The position numbers were made by a program, and so were the translations under genes. Positions 28,780 through 38,153 of a DNA stretch of 64,000 nucleotides are shown one piece after another (positions within the stretch are counted from its first letter, which is position 1; each line of letters opens with the position of its first letter). The stretch is from Sutcliffiella horikoshii (GTDB lineage Bacteria; Bacillota; Bacilli; Bacillales; Bacillaceae_I): assembly GCF_021991925.1 (NCBI RefSeq), contig NZ_RXZI01000003.1, positions 1 through 64,000 on the forward strand, given 5' to 3'. The notes beneath the pieces were generated by a model. That model searched no databases. It saw only the letters and a list, made by a program, of their open reading frames with translations, and was not told where the DNA came from.

Positions 28780-28792
28780 AATGGTAACAAAA

Positions 28793-28805
28793 GAGAATCG
28801 TTCTC
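28793..28805. promoter_or_regulatory. Fur-type box 2
   Basis: GAGAATCGTTCTC differs from box 1 by one base. It lies 35 bp downstream, after the predicted transcription start. Confidence 0.7.
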
Positions 28806-28828
28806 AATTAAAGAAAGGATGAATGGAA

Positions 28829-29113
28829 ATGGCTTCATTAATGGTAGTTGGTGCAGATCACTTAGGGAATATCCACGAGAAACTGTTAACTCAAGGGTTT
28901 GAAGATGTTTTACATATTGATGGAAGAAAAGTGCAAGTGGTAAAAAGATCAATACCAGAGCATATTGATATCATTCTGGTACTGACAGATTATATCAATC
29001 ATAATCTGGCCAAGGTGATCAAGCAAAAAGCGAAAGAAAGTAACAAGCCAGTCTTTTATTGCAAGAGATCGTGGAGTTCCATACATAAGGTGCTTGGGAA
29101 TATTCGAAAATGA
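28829..29113 (+). CDS. DUF2325 domain protein, iron-regulated
   Basis: 94 residues with the DUF2325 pattern: VVGADHLGNI at the N terminus, an HIDGRK segment, IPEHIDIILVLTDYINHNLA (about 43-62) and the C-terminal FYCKRSWSSI motif. The fold is predicted to be CheY-like with no known activity. The two Fur-type boxes in its promoter indicate expression under iron limitation. AAAGGA lies nine bases before the ATG at 28829; another ATG at 28823 is too close to it. The gene stands alone and ends just before cydB on the other strand. Confidence 0.8.
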   Translation: MASLMVVGADHLGNIHEKLLTQGFEDVLHIDGRKVQVVKRSIPEHIDIILVLTDYINHNLAKVIKQKAKESNKPVFYCKRSWSSIHKVLGNIRK

Positions 29114-29144
29114 AGAAGCCAGTAGACATTTATGTCCACTAGCC

Positions 29145-30173
29145 TTAATTTTCACTCTTAATATACCTTTCATCTTTCATGAACAGTCTCCAAAAGTAGA
29201 TGAATCCTGGAAAAAGAATGACGAATCCGATGATATAGGTGATGAAAAGTGCCCGGAAGGAAGCTGGGTCTGTAAAAGCATTCTGGATAGTTACATTGGG
29301 ATAAATGATGTATGGTAAATGTGCCCTCCCGTATGCATAACTTGCAAGTGCATACTGAAAGAAAGCCGATACCACACCGAGACGCGGGAGGCCAGTCCAT
29401 CCATTCTTTCCAGGTAGAACCAAGGCGACACCTGTCACAACAAACATCGCAGCCGAAAGGAATAACCAGACCAGATAATCCATCATTCCATTAAAAAGCC
29501 AGGTTGCCTCATAGCGCATGGTAATCATGATCAGGAGGGCGCCAAGCAAAGAAACAGGTCCGAGGATGAGCGCGTCTCTTCGGTAAATTTCGTAGGCATG
29601 CTTATCTTTTGCCACCTTTGAAAAATCCGCCAATAGAAGGGAGGAAAGGAACAGCGTACTGCTTATTGCAAAAAGAATAAAAGAAAGGGCGTGAGGACTC
29701 GTCAGCAAACGTCCGAGCATCAAAGTATCAACCCCATCTATGTTGTCCACAAATCCCCCATGTGTAATCGGTAATACCAGGATCAGAAAAGCCGGAATGA
29801 TAAAACCGCTGATTCCTGAAACATACGTCAACGGTTTGTGGTAGTCATCCACAATGTGTGAGAAGACAAGAAATCCACTTCGAACAGCAAGCAATAAAAG
29901 AATGATGCTGCCCGGTATCAGAAGTACCGTGCCGAGCGTGTAGGCGGCGCTTGGGAAAAAACTGTAGATGGCCACTACTACAGCGACGACAAAGACATTT
30001 GTCACTTCCCAGGTTGGGGAAAGATACCTGTTAGCAATGTTGGTCGCATTGGTCTTCTCATTCTTTATATAGAGCATGGACCAGAATCCTGCCCCAAAAT
30101 CCATCGTTGCCATTACCGCATAAATGAAGATGAATCCCCATAGGACGGTAATTGCCAATATCACATCTGTCAT
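29145..30173 (-). CDS. ythB: Cytochrome bd-type oxidase subunit II (YthB)
   Basis: Membrane subunit of a quinol oxidase, 342 residues with about eight to nine transmembrane segments. The N-terminal ITVLWGFIFIYAVMATMDFG region is the CydB pattern. It follows the subunit I gene by 15 bp, so the two form an operon. The pair resembles B. subtilis ythAB rather than cydABCD: no cydCD genes are nearby and the sequence is the divergent type. It would draw electrons from the menaquinol made by the upstream men genes. Confidence 0.87.
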   Translation of the reverse strand: MTDVILAITVLWGFIFIYAVMATMDFGAGFWSMLYIKNEKTNATNIANRYLSPTWEVTNVFVVAVVVAIYSFFPSAAYTLGTVLLIPGSIILLLLAVRSGFLVFSHIVDDYHKPLTYVSGISGFIIPAFLILVLPITHGGFVDNIDGVDTLMLGRLLTSPHALSFILFAISSTLFLSSLLLADFSKVAKDKHAYEIYRRDALILGPVSLLGALLIMITMRYEATWLFNGMMDYLVWLFLSAAMFVVTGVALVLPGKNGWTGLPRLGVVSAFFQYALASYAYGRAHLPYIIYPNVTIQNAFTDPASFRALFITYIIGFVILFPGFIYFWRLFMKDERYIKSEN

Positions 30174-30188
30174 GCAGGTAAACCTCCC

Positions 30189-31541
30189 TTAGGCCTGGAC
30201 CCCAGTAGGTGATGGGGGGATTTCATCAAGCTCATCCTCAATCGGATGGCGTTTGAAGTAGTAGCGTAAAACAAGAACTACTGCAGTTCCCAGTAAAACA
30301 TAAATCCCTGCAAATGCTAAAAATAAAGCTGCAAGGTTCTGGTTGCCCGTTACAGCATCCTCTGTTAACATGACGCGATAGATGACCCATGGCTGTCTTC
30401 CTGTACAAGCAAATATCCAACCGAATTCTATGGCCAATACAGCCAAAGGCCCTGCTGCAACAAATAGCCACATCATCCATTTTGGAAAAGTACGTTTCTT
30501 CAAGATCTTGCTCCAAAAGAATCCGACCAAGGAGAGCAGTATTAATAATGAACCGATTCCAACCATCGCATTGAAAAGCGTGTGGACAAATAATGGTGGC
30601 CAATATTCCTCAGGGAAATCATCCAATCCCACTACCACCGTATCAAAGCGGTCATCCGCCAAAAAGCTCAACGCCCAGGGGATTTCAACGCCCCATTTCA
30701 CTTCTTTTGTTTCCCGATCAGTGAATCCGCCGATGGCAAGGGGTGCATGGGATTGTGTTTCAAAAAGTCCTTCAGCCGCAGCAAGCTTTTCCGGCTGGTA
30801 TTGATGCAATAGCTGAGCGGATTCATGCCCGTTGATTGCTGTCATGAACGAGAAGATTCCTCCTACCACAAGTCCCATAATCAACGCCTTGCGGTGAAAT
30901 TTATACACTCGCTCATTGTGTTTGTTTCTTAACATTTTATAGGCAGCCACAGAAGCAATAACAAATGCACCTGTCATAAAAGCAGAAACGGCGACATGTG
31001 CGGCCGTCACGACAAAACTCGGGTTGAAAAATGCCGCCCAAGGATCCACGTCGACAATCTGTCCATTTTCGATCCGGAATCCTGCTGGTGTCCCTTCAAA
31101 GGCATGTACATTTGTGATCAACACTGCTGAAGCCGCAGCCCCGATGGTAACAAGCGTCACGCTGAATATTCTCATCCAGGGGGATATCCTATCCGCTGCA
31201 TAGACGTAGATGGAGATAAATAATGCTTCGATGAAAAAAGCATAGATTTCAATCTGAAATGGAAGGGCCATAACCTTTCCAATGACCTCCATGAACCCGG
31301 GCCATAAAAGGGAAAGCTGTACGCCTGCGATGGTACCGGTTGGAATGGCCACTCCAAGTAGCACTGCTTTTGCTTTTGTCCATCTTTTCGCCATGATGGC
31401 ATACTCGCGGTTCTGCGTTTTTTGATACATCAATTCCGCTATCAAGATCATCAACGGTATACCCACCCCAAGTGTGGCAAAAATGATATGAAATCCCATA
31501 GTGGTCCCAAACAATGATCTTGCAATAACTACATCATCCAT
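30189..31541 (-). CDS. ythA: Cytochrome bd-type oxidase subunit I (YthA)
   Basis: Carries the haems and the quinol site. 450 residues with about nine membrane segments. A haem-ligand His in GFHIIFATLGVG near the N terminus, HVAVSAFMTGAF, and the CydA signature running from EFGW to GRQPW (about 370-383) are present. The quinol loop is short, as in the CIO-like branch. Start ATG at 31541 follows AAGGGA; a GTG six codons upstream has no site. Confidence 0.9.
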   Translation of the reverse strand: MDDVVIARSLFGTTMGFHIIFATLGVGIPLMILIAELMYQKTQNREYAIMAKRWTKAKAVLLGVAIPTGTIAGVQLSLLWPGFMEVIGKVMALPFQIEIYAFFIEALFISIYVYAADRISPWMRIFSVTLVTIGAAASAVLITNVHAFEGTPAGFRIENGQIVDVDPWAAFFNPSFVVTAAHVAVSAFMTGAFVIASVAAYKMLRNKHNERVYKFHRKALIMGLVVGGIFSFMTAINGHESAQLLHQYQPEKLAAAEGLFETQSHAPLAIGGFTDRETKEVKWGVEIPWALSFLADDRFDTVVVGLDDFPEEYWPPLFVHTLFNAMVGIGSLLILLSLVGFFWSKILKKRTFPKWMMWLFVAAGPLAVLAIEFGWIFACTGRQPWVIYRVMLTEDAVTGNQNLAALFLAFAGIYVLLGTAVVLVLRYYFKRHPIEDELDEIPPSPTGVQA

Positions 31542-31685
31542 ATGGCTACGTCCCTTCACGCTGGTTTATATGGTTATGGTCCACATTTTTCCACTTATTA
31601 TGCATATTTTGCTAAAAGAAATGCCCCTTTTAACAGGAAGCACCATATTGCTTGAAGGAACAAAGATTAAGCTATAAAATTAAAA

Positions 31686-31700
31686 GCGTAATGGTTACGA
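31686..31700. promoter_or_regulatory. Zur-type box upstream of the first COG0523 gene
   Basis: GCGTAATGGTTACGA resembles the Zur operator TCGTAATNATTACGA (13 of 14 specified positions by eye, allowing for the central N). It lies 36 bp before a TATAAT at 31737-31742. The gap between ythA and this gene holds nothing else recognised. Confidence 0.7.
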
Positions 31701-31782
31701 TTTGTATTCCGATTTTATTTACTTTTAAAGCAATTGTATAATGGGTAGTAGGATAATAGGATGAACGATAGGAGTGTATATA

Positions 31783-32748
31783 ATGACCAAAAGGATACCT
31801 GTTTATGTTATCAGTGGATTTTTGGGGAGCGGGAAAACGACCGTACTCTTACATATGTTGAATCACTTTAAAAACGAGGGGATGAAACCTGGAATCATCC
31901 TCAATGAACTTGGGGATGAAAATGTAGAGGATCATCTTTTTAAAGGGGAGAAGGTGGTGGAATTACTGAATGGATGCATCTGTTGCACCATTCAAGATGA
32001 TCTGAAGTCTACGCTTGATCAATATTTGGGTGAAAAGGTGGACGTGTTAATTATTGAAGGAACGGGTGTTGCGAACCCCCTTGAAATTAAAGATGTCTTA
32101 TTAACACCAATCTATATGGAGCATTTTGAGTTGCAGTCGATGATAAGTCTTGTGGATGCAAGTCATTATCTTGAGTATCAGAGCTTTTTCAGCAGTTCCA
32201 AAGAAATACGTGGCTTGTTGAAAGAACAAGTCACATCTGCCCATCTTTTGGTGTTGAATAAAATGGATCTTGTTTCGGAGAGGGAGCTCATTAAAGTGGA
32301 GTCAAAGCTCGCCGATGAGTTAGAGGACCATGTACCGGTCTATCGGACGAGCCATGGTGAGGTGCCATTGGAAATACTGTTGGAAAAGCGAATGCAGATG
32401 AAAGAAGTGGGAGAGGGGAAGGTCAGAGGACATGATCATAGCCATGGCGGCCACCATCACCACCATCATCACCACCACATTGAAGCGGTAAAAGTAACCT
32501 ATTCAGAGCCGATTAACCGTATTGTATTGGAAAAGCAATTAAAGAAACTATCTAAACAGGTGGTGAGGGCCAAAGGTATCGTCCGGCTAGATGAAACTCC
32601 TGGATTATATGAATTCCAATATGCCGCTTCTACTTTTGTGCTTAATAGGATTGATAATACTGAAGTTAAGCCTTCTATTATTTTGATAGGAAAAGAAATT
32701 GATGAACGGAAAGTGGAAAAGTTTTGTGAGGCATTGAGGGGAGAATAG
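31783..32748 (+). CDS. COG0523 (CobW/YjiA-type) metal-chaperone GTPase with a poly-His stretch
   Basis: 321 residues. P-loop GFLGSGKTT (12-20), the COG0523 metal motif CICC at 65-68, a guanine-specificity motif NKMD near 168-171 and a C-terminal CobW_C domain. Between the domains lies a run of His after HDHSHGG (about 215-230). COG0523 proteins are thought to deliver metal to client enzymes. The Zur-type box upstream indicates a role in zinc shortage. Start ATG at 31783 has GATAGGAG upstream; an in-frame GTG at 31774 overlaps it. It is a different subtype from the ZagA-like protein at 34159-35343. Confidence 0.88.
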   Translation: MTKRIPVYVISGFLGSGKTTVLLHMLNHFKNEGMKPGIILNELGDENVEDHLFKGEKVVELLNGCICCTIQDDLKSTLDQYLGEKVDVLIIEGTGVANPLEIKDVLLTPIYMEHFELQSMISLVDASHYLEYQSFFSSSKEIRGLLKEQVTSAHLLVLNKMDLVSERELIKVESKLADELEDHVPVYRTSHGEVPLEILLEKRMQMKEVGEGKVRGHDHSHGGHHHHHHHHHIEAVKVTYSEPINRIVLEKQLKKLSKQVVRAKGIVRLDETPGLYEFQYAASTFVLNRIDNTEVKPSIILIGKEIDERKVEKFCEALRGE

Positions 32749-32756
32749 GTTAGTGT

Positions 32757-32800
32757 GCTGCTTCTAAGGTGGGTTTGTCGCCTTGGAGGTAGCTTTTTTA
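32757..32800 (+). terminator. Terminator after the first COG0523 gene
   Basis: GCTGCTTCTAAGG and CCTTGGAGGTAGC form an imperfect stem, followed by TTTTTT. Confidence 0.65.
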
Positions 32801-32810
32801 ATGGAGTGCA

Positions 32811-32852
32811 CAAAAAAACCAGGAAGCCCTTAGGCCACCTGGTTTCTTATGT
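32811..32852 (-). terminator. Terminator after znuA
   Basis: On the minus strand AAACCAGG pairs with CCTGGTTT and is followed by a T-run. Confidence 0.7.
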
Positions 32853-32854
32853 GA

Positions 32855-34066
32855 TTAATTCAACGCCTTCTTCAACGTCTCTAGATTCTGACGCATCAAG
32901 CTGAAGTAATCTTCCTCGTTATTAATATCTTCTTCTGTCAATGCCTCTAAATTATGAAGTACCAGTGCTTCAGCCTTTATCTCATTCTTCACGACTTCAG
33001 CAATTTTGCCACTGATGTTCTGATCAAAGATGACATATTGGATTTCATTCTCTTTTGCAGTATCGATGATTTCTGTCAGTTGTTTTTGAGAAGGCTCTTG
33101 AGTTGGAGATAAGCCAGTCACGCTAATCTGTTCCAATCCGTAGCGGTGCTCCCAATAACCGTATGCTGCATGGGAAACTAATATTTTGTTCGTGTTTGCA
33201 GTATCGACTGTTTCCTTGAATTCTGCATCTAATTCTTCAAGGTCGGCTTTCAGTGTTTCAAAATTTGCCTCAAAGTCCTCTTTTGCTTCAGGCTTTAATT
33301 CCACAAGCGCATTTTTAATATTTTCAGCAAGTGAAATGGATAGAGTAGGATCTAACCATACATGCGGGTCTCCATCAGAGTGGTCGTGTCCCTCGTGTCC
33401 ATCTTCCTCATGCTCATGGTCATGATCGTCCTCGTGAGCTTCTTCTTCATGCTCGTGATCATGGTCGTCGCCATGAGCTTCTTCTTCATGCTCGTGATCG
33501 TGGTCGTCGCCATGAGCTTCTTCTTCATGCTCGTGATCGTGGTCGTCGCCATGAGCTTCTTCCTCATGCTCGTGATCGTGGTCGTCGCCATGGGCTTCTT
33601 CCTCATTCTCGTGATCATGATCGTCGCCGTGAGCTTCTTCTTCATGCTCGTGATCATGGTCGTCATTGTGAGCTTCTTCCTCATGATCGTGATCATCCTC
33701 ACCACGAAGCTCAATTCCATGACCAGCCGCAACAACCTTTACGTCCTCGTTTTCCAAAACGCCTTTTGCCTTATCAGCAAATCCTTCCGCTCCAACTCCT
33801 GAGTAGATGAAAGCATCAGCTGAAGCCATTTCGCTCATGGTTCTTGTAGAAGGTTCAAAAGTATGGGCATCGGCACCAGGTGGGTATACGGAAGTCACTT
33901 CAACATGTTCACCACCAATTTTCTTTGTAAAGTCCTCCAAAGGGAAGATGGTCGTATAGACATTTAGCTTTTCGCTGCCGTCAGAAGCCTGGTTATTTGA
34001 ATTACATCCAACAAGGAATGTAAAAACTACTAACATCATTGCGATAAAAATAGATTTAGTTTTCAT
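32855..34066 (-). CDS. znuA: Zinc ABC transporter substrate-binding lipoprotein ZnuA/AdcA-like with His/Asp repeats
   Basis: 403 residues. Lipobox FLVGC at the end of the signal peptide. Cluster A-I metal receptor: His ligands in DAHTFEPS, DPHVWLDP and SHAAYGYW, and an Asp in FDQNIS. Between the first two sites is a long acidic His-rich loop (about residues 125-235) of seven near-identical 13-residue units (DDHDHEHEEEAHG), far longer than usual. His-rich loops of this position are typical of zinc receptors. No permease or ATPase gene is adjacent. A Zur-type box lies just upstream. Start at 34066 with GAGAGGAG; a frame running on to 34138 crosses the operator. Confidence 0.92.
   Translation of the reverse strand: MKTKSIFIAMMLVVFTFLVGCNSNNQASDGSEKLNVYTTIFPLEDFTKKIGGEHVEVTSVYPPGADAHTFEPSTRTMSEMASADAFIYSGVGAEGFADKAKGVLENEDVKVVAAGHGIELRGEDDHDHEEEAHNDDHDHEHEEEAHGDDHDHENEEEAHGDDHDHEHEEEAHGDDHDHEHEEEAHGDDHDHEHEEEAHGDDHDHEHEEEAHEDDHDHEHEEDGHEGHDHSDGDPHVWLDPTLSISLAENIKNALVELKPEAKEDFEANFETLKADLEELDAEFKETVDTANTNKILVSHAAYGYWEHRYGLEQISVTGLSPTQEPSQKQLTEIIDTAKENEIQYVIFDQNISGKIAEVVKNEIKAEALVLHNLEALTEEDINNEEDYFSLMRQNLETLKKALN
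33411..33710 (-). repeat. 39-bp in-frame tandem repeats in znuA
   Basis: Seven or so units of 39 bp encode the 13-residue His/Asp/Glu repeat. Units are nearly identical at the DNA level (for example repeated GCTTCTTC and GATCGTGGTCGTCGCC blocks on the plus strand), so the array is young or kept uniform and its copy number may vary between strains. Confidence 0.85.
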
Positions 34067-34103
34067 TGTTTTCTCCTCTCTTTTTGTATCCCACCACATT
34101 ATA

Positions 34104-34118
34104 TCGTAACAATTACGA
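34104..34118. promoter_or_regulatory. Zur-type box upstream of znuA
   Basis: TCGTAACAATTACGA, a near-perfect inverted repeat matching TCGTAATNATTACGA. It lies 38 bp before the znuA start. Confidence 0.8.
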
Positions 34119-34158
34119 TTTGAGAACAAAAAAGACAAATGTTATAAAATTTTTACAA

Positions 34159-35343
34159 TTAGTCTACGATAAAAGCAGGTACGGGATCTGCGAGGTTGGA
34201 CCAGTCCCCATTCATTTCTTTTTCTGTCAGGAGACAAGTGTCCAATGAGCGTTCAATTTGCTTTTGGTCCATTTCCATGCCGATGAATACAAGTTCTGTC
34301 ATTCTATCTCCATATGTTTCGTCCCATCTTTCCAGCAATTCTGGTTCTTCTTCTAATGTTAGCTTTTTCTCCTCTTCGCTGTAGCTTGCAACCCATTCTC
34401 CAGCACCTTGAATCATAATGGATGCACCAGCTTGCGAAATCAACCCTGCCATATCATTTCTTGAAGCAAGCCAGAAGAAGCCTTTCGCACGGACGATATT
34501 TCCAGGCCAGTTATCGAGCCAGTTCTTAAACCGTTCTGGGTGAAATGGTTTCTTGCGGCGGTATACGAAGGAGGATATTCCATATTCTTCGGTTTCAGGG
34601 GTGTGCTCTTCGTTCAATTCCTTGATCCAACCAGCAGCTTGGCTTGCTTTTTCAAAATCGAACAGCCCTGTATTTAATATGGACGTTAGCTCTACTTCAC
34701 TATTAACCGTTTTAATAATCTTGGCATCTGGATTTAATTTTCTTAACAGCGCCTCCAATTCAACTACGTACCGGGAATCTAGTAGGTCTGTTTTGTTTAA
34801 TAAAAGGATGTCTGCAAATTCAATTTGATCAATTAAAAGGTCAGAGATTTCACGGATATCCGATTCGTCCGTTCCCTGTTTTCGATCTAGGAGGCTTTCT
34901 CCGGATTGATAGTCATCATAGAAGCGGAATCCATCTACTACAGTAATCATCGCATCCAAGCGGCACTTTTCTGTGAGGTCAATCTCAAATTCCTCATCTA
35001 AGTAAGTAAAGGTTTGGGCAACAGGAATTGGTTCACTTATTCCGGAGGACTCGATAACGATATAGTCGATGTTGCCTTCATCAACAAGGCGCTCTACTTC
35101 CTTCATTAGGTCTTCTCTCAAAGTACAGCAGATACAGCCGTTTTGCATTTCTACCAACTTTTCTTCAGTTCTTGAGAATCCCCCTTGTTGGATCAGTGCC
35201 GCATCCACATTTACTTCACTCATATCGTTAACGATTACCGCAATTTTCAACCCTTCTCTATTTGATAAGATATGATTTAACAGTGTTGTTTTTCCTGCAC
35301 CAAGGTAACCGCTTAGTACCGTTACAGGTATCTTCTTTTTCAT
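34159..35343 (-). CDS. zagA: ZTP/zinc-responsive COG0523 GTPase ZagA (YciC)
   Basis: 394 residues, closely following B. subtilis ZagA/YciC from memory: [31 protein letters not shown], the metal motif CICC in [12 protein letters not shown] (about 69-80), [18 protein letters not shown] and the C-terminal [21 protein letters not shown]. ZagA is a Zur-regulated GTPase that B. subtilis makes during zinc starvation and that binds ZTP to support folate synthesis. A Zur-type box lies upstream, in the gap shared with the carbonic anhydrase gene. Confidence 0.92.
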   Translation of the reverse strand: MKKKIPVTVLSGYLGAGKTTLLNHILSNREGLKIAVIVNDMSEVNVDAALIQQGGFSRTEEKLVEMQNGCICCTLREDLMKEVERLVDEGNIDYIVIESSGISEPIPVAQTFTYLDEEFEIDLTEKCRLDAMITVVDGFRFYDDYQSGESLLDRKQGTDESDIREISDLLIDQIEFADILLLNKTDLLDSRYVVELEALLRKLNPDAKIIKTVNSEVELTSILNTGLFDFEKASQAAGWIKELNEEHTPETEEYGISSFVYRRKKPFHPERFKNWLDNWPGNIVRAKGFFWLASRNDMAGLISQAGASIMIQGAGEWVASYSEEEKKLTLEEEPELLERWDETYGDRMTELVFIGMEMDQKQIERSLDTCLLTEKEMNGDWSNLADPVPAFIVD

Positions 35344-35371
35344 AAAATATAAACTTCCCTTCTTATTTAAA

Positions 35372-35386
35372 GCGTAATCTTTACGA
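35372..35386. promoter_or_regulatory. Zur-type box between zagA and ytiB
   Basis: GCGTAATCTTTACGA, matching the Zur operator at most positions. It lies 29 bp before the zagA start and about 125 bp before ytiB, so it may control both divergent genes. Confidence 0.7.
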
Positions 35387-35510
35387 TTTACATATAAAAT
35401 AGTACTAAAAACCTAAAAAGAAAACAAGCTATTTTTATTGTCATTTTGTTTTGAGTTTGTCATATTGAAAGAAGGGAATCTAAACTATTATTCAGAAAGA
35501 GGTTAAAAAG

Positions 35511-36077
35511 ATGAAATTACTGGATGAAATTTTAGAACATAATTCGGATTTTGTGGAAAAAGAGGAGTATATTCAATACCAAACCACCAAATTTCCTGAT
35601 AAAAAATTAGTGGTTTTATCATGCATGGATACAAGACTGATGGACCTTTTGCCAAAAGCGATGAACCTAAAGCATGGGGATATGAAAATCGTAAAGAATG
35701 CCGGAGCGATTGTATCTCACCCATTTGGAAGTATCATGAGAAGTATATTGGTGGCAGTGTTTGAGCTTAATGCAGATGAAGTATTGGTTGTTGGTCATCA
35801 CGATTGCGGAATGGGGAAAATCAATCCTGAAGGCATGCGAGAAAAGATGGAAGCAAGGGGAATTACGAAAGAAACGATTGATGACTTGAAATATGCAGGC
35901 ATTGATGTGAAAGGTTTCCTAAAAGGTTTTGATAGCGTGGAGGAAAGTGTACGTGAAAGTGTAGATATGATTGCCAACCATCCTTTGATGGCAGAGGGAG
36001 TACCTGTGCATGGACTGGTCATTGACCCACACACAGGAAAACTGGATCTTGTTGTTAACGGATACGAGCATCGTTAA
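35511..36077 (+). CDS. ytiB: Beta-class carbonic anhydrase YtiB
   Basis: Hydrates CO2 to bicarbonate. 188 residues. Zinc ligands of the beta class are C38, H96 and C99, with the D40-R42 dyad in SCMDTR. The short form without an extra N-terminal domain matches B. subtilis YtiB. AAAGAGG lies before the ATG at 35511. It is divergent from zagA. Its stop overlaps the convergent yidD stop by four bases. A zinc enzyme next to zinc-starvation genes is notable. Confidence 0.92.
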   Translation: MKLLDEILEHNSDFVEKEEYIQYQTTKFPDKKLVVLSCMDTRLMDLLPKAMNLKHGDMKIVKNAGAIVSHPFGSIMRSILVAVFELNADEVLVVGHHDCGMGKINPEGMREKMEARGITKETIDDLKYAGIDVKGFLKGFDSVEESVRESVDMIANHPLMAEGVPVHGLVIDPHTGKLDLVVNGYEHR

Positions 36078-36301
36078 GCTTTTTCTTTCTTTTCCGGTAC
36101 ATGATCAATGCCGCCTGGATGAAACGGGTGGCATTTAAATATTCTTTTTATTGTAAGCCATCCGCCCTTGATTGCTCCAAAGCGCTCAATCGCTTCCATT
36201 CCATAATGGGAACACGTCGGATAAAAACGGCAGGTTGGTGGAGTTAATGGGGAAATGAATTTTCGATAAAAACGTATTATGGATAAAAAGATGTGTTTCA
36301 T
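36074..36301 (-). CDS. yidD: Membrane protein insertion efficiency factor YidD
   Basis: 75 residues. The YidD pattern is clear: an N-terminal amphipathic helix, [20 protein letters not shown] with its cysteines (about 12-31), then [21 protein letters not shown]. The family helps YidC-dependent insertion at the membrane. In B. subtilis this position, between ytiB and luxS, is held by ytjA, the same family. Confidence 0.93.
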   Translation of the reverse strand: MKHIFLSIIRFYRKFISPLTPPTCRFYPTCSHYGMEAIERFGAIKGGWLTIKRIFKCHPFHPGGIDHVPEKKEKA

Positions 36302-36440
36302 ATACTGTCACCTCAAGTAAATTATAATCGAAAATGTGGGAAACCAGAAATTTATTAAATTCGTATAAATCAGATGAATTTAATTGGGATTAAATCTGTG
36401 TTATACTGTAAATAACTTTTAATAAAGGGAGAGTGCAATT

Positions 36441-36914
36441 ATGCCTTCAGTAGAAAGTTTTGAACTAGATCATAATGCGGTTAAAGCTCCTTATGTTCGT
36501 CATTGTGGAGTACACAAAGTAGGAACAGACGGTGTTGTCAATAAATATGATATTCGCTTTTGCCAGCCAAACAAACAGGCGATGAAGCCAGATGCCATTC
36601 ACACACTGGAGCACTTATTGGCATTTAATATCCGTACACATGCGGAAAAGTATAGCCATTTTGATATCATCGATATTTCTCCAATGGGCTGCCAAACTGG
36701 CTACTATTTAGTGGTAAGCGGCGAACCAACAGTAGATGAAATTGTCGACTTGATGGAAGACACGTTAAAAGATGCAGTTCAGATCGTAGAAATTCCGGCT
36801 GCCAATGAAAAGCAGTGCGGTCAGGCAAAGCTTCACGATCTTGAAGGTGCAAAAAGATTGATGAAATTCTGGTTAGAGCAGGATAAAGAAGATTTGAAAA
36901 AAGTATTTGAATAA
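36441..36914 (+). CDS. luxS: S-ribosylhomocysteine lyase LuxS
   Basis: Cleaves S-ribosylhomocysteine to homocysteine and the AI-2 precursor DPD. 157 residues. Metal ligands are H54 and H58 in HTLEH with catalytic E57, and the downstream Cys in [10 protein letters not shown]. The catalytic Cys lies in SPMGCQTGY (about residue 84). GGGAGAG precedes the ATG. A TATACT -10-like hexamer lies at 36402-36407. It recycles the homocysteine part of the methyl cycle served by metK further along. Confidence 0.97.
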   Translation: MPSVESFELDHNAVKAPYVRHCGVHKVGTDGVVNKYDIRFCQPNKQAMKPDAIHTLEHLLAFNIRTHAEKYSHFDIIDISPMGCQTGYYLVVSGEPTVDEIVDLMEDTLKDAVQIVEIPAANEKQCGQAKLHDLEGAKRLMKFWLEQDKEDLKKVFE

Positions 36915-36920
36915 AAGGGA

Positions 36921-36955
36921 AAGGATGACTCATTTTGAGTCATCCTTCTTTAATT
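36921..36955 (+). terminator. Terminator after luxS
   Basis: AAGGATGACTCA pairs with TGAGTCATCCTT around a TTT loop, followed by CTTTAATTT. Confidence 0.88.
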
Positions 36956-38127
36956 TAAATGGAAGATATGATGTTGGCAGCCACTCTTGCTCCGGAGATA
37001 TTACGTGCAATAGGACCGACTTCCAGTTCTGCCAGAGCGCCACTTACAAAAAGATTTGGAGCCCATTCTAGCATGTTGTTAACGATAGGATAGCCGCACT
37101 TTGCACACGGAAGGTTCTCTTGTTTGATGACAGGCTCTAGCCATTCTCTGCCAGGAAGCCCTTGTTCAAATCCTGTTGCCAGCAGAATGGTCCCCCCTAT
37201 TATTGATTCTCCATTGTCTAAAAACAGCTCTACCTTGTTAGGTTGAACCTTATAATCTTTGACCGTTCCATCCTCTATTTTCAATTTTTCAGTTCGGACT
37301 AAATGGCTAAGTCTGTTCCTCAATTCTGAGGGGATAGAGCCTTTATGCCTTGCTGCTCTTATGGTTTTACGCCTTTTTTCATAGTCTTTTATTTGGACAA
37401 AAGGCTGACGCCTTTTAGGACCGAGCCATTCTGGATTGCTGTCAAAATCATGGACTCTGAATGGATGACGTTTTAGCATAGTCACTTCACCCGGGAACAA
37501 GGAAGCCAGTTTGATAGCTAAGTGGGTGGCGGTAATACCTCCACCTATTATAATAAATGGTGCTATCATACTCTCCAAAAGTGGTAGGTCTTTGTCAAAC
37601 ACGTGATACAAAGAGTTAGGATGATCCTGTTTTAGGTCCTTGGACCAATCCGGAAGGTGTAATTGGTCACTTATTCCAATGGCTATCACTACCTTTTCCG
37701 TTTCTAATACCTCACCGCTTTGCAGGTGCACCCTCCAATACCCATCCTTCTTTTCGATATTCTTCACTTTAGAAGCCACATAAGACTGTGGGATATCTAA
37801 TTCTTCCATCAGATGATCACAATGGTCATTGAACATTTCCAATGATGGCCTTTTATATCTCCCGTAAAAATCGGTGTTTGGATGATACTTATGTTCCTTT
37901 TTAGAAAAAGACTGCAAGCTGAATGGTTCTGTATCAATGTGATGAACCGAAGGCGATCTCAAGTGAGGCATGGAAATGGAGGATGTACACCTTTTCCAAT
38001 TATCCAAAGGATTTGGATTTGGATCAATAATTCGCAACTGATTAGTGGAAGTCTTCTTCTTTTTAAGTAAAAAGGAAGCTACTGTTATTCCTTGAATTCC
38101 TCCACCAACAATAACCCATTTAAGCAT
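36955..38127 (-). CDS. FAD/NAD(P)-binding monooxygenase-like flavoprotein
   Basis: 390 residues. The N-terminal FAD motif is GGGIQG (about 7-12) and a second dinucleotide motif is GGGITATH (about 193-200). The later LLATGFEQGLPG resembles the ATG motif of flavin N-hydroxylases and related oxidases. A CAKCGYPI segment near 340 holds a Cys pair. The specific reaction is not recognisable; it resembles the SidA/lysine-hydroxylase-like and YpdA-like branches of this superfamily. Start at 38127 has GAGGAG eight bases upstream. A Zur-type box in the upstream gap suggests expression in zinc shortage. Confidence 0.75.
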   Translation of the reverse strand: MLKWVIVGGGIQGITVASFLLKKKKTSTNQLRIIDPNPNPLDNWKRCTSSISMPHLRSPSVHHIDTEPFSLQSFSKKEHKYHPNTDFYGRYKRPSLEMFNDHCDHLMEELDIPQSYVASKVKNIEKKDGYWRVHLQSGEVLETEKVVIAIGISDQLHLPDWSKDLKQDHPNSLYHVFDKDLPLLESMIAPFIIIGGGITATHLAIKLASLFPGEVTMLKRHPFRVHDFDSNPEWLGPKRRQPFVQIKDYEKRRKTIRAARHKGSIPSELRNRLSHLVRTEKLKIEDGTVKDYKVQPNKVELFLDNGESIIGGTILLATGFEQGLPGREWLEPVIKQENLPCAKCGYPIVNNMLEWAPNLFVSGALAELEVGPIARNISGARVAANIISSI

Positions 38128-38153
38128 AGGAAACACTCCTCATTTTGTGAAAA

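Noticed and set aside
33362..33802. 146-codon hydrophobic open frame opposite znuA
   Set aside because: It is the complement of the His/Asp repeat region; the periodic Met-Leu-Val pattern is a by-product of the repeat.
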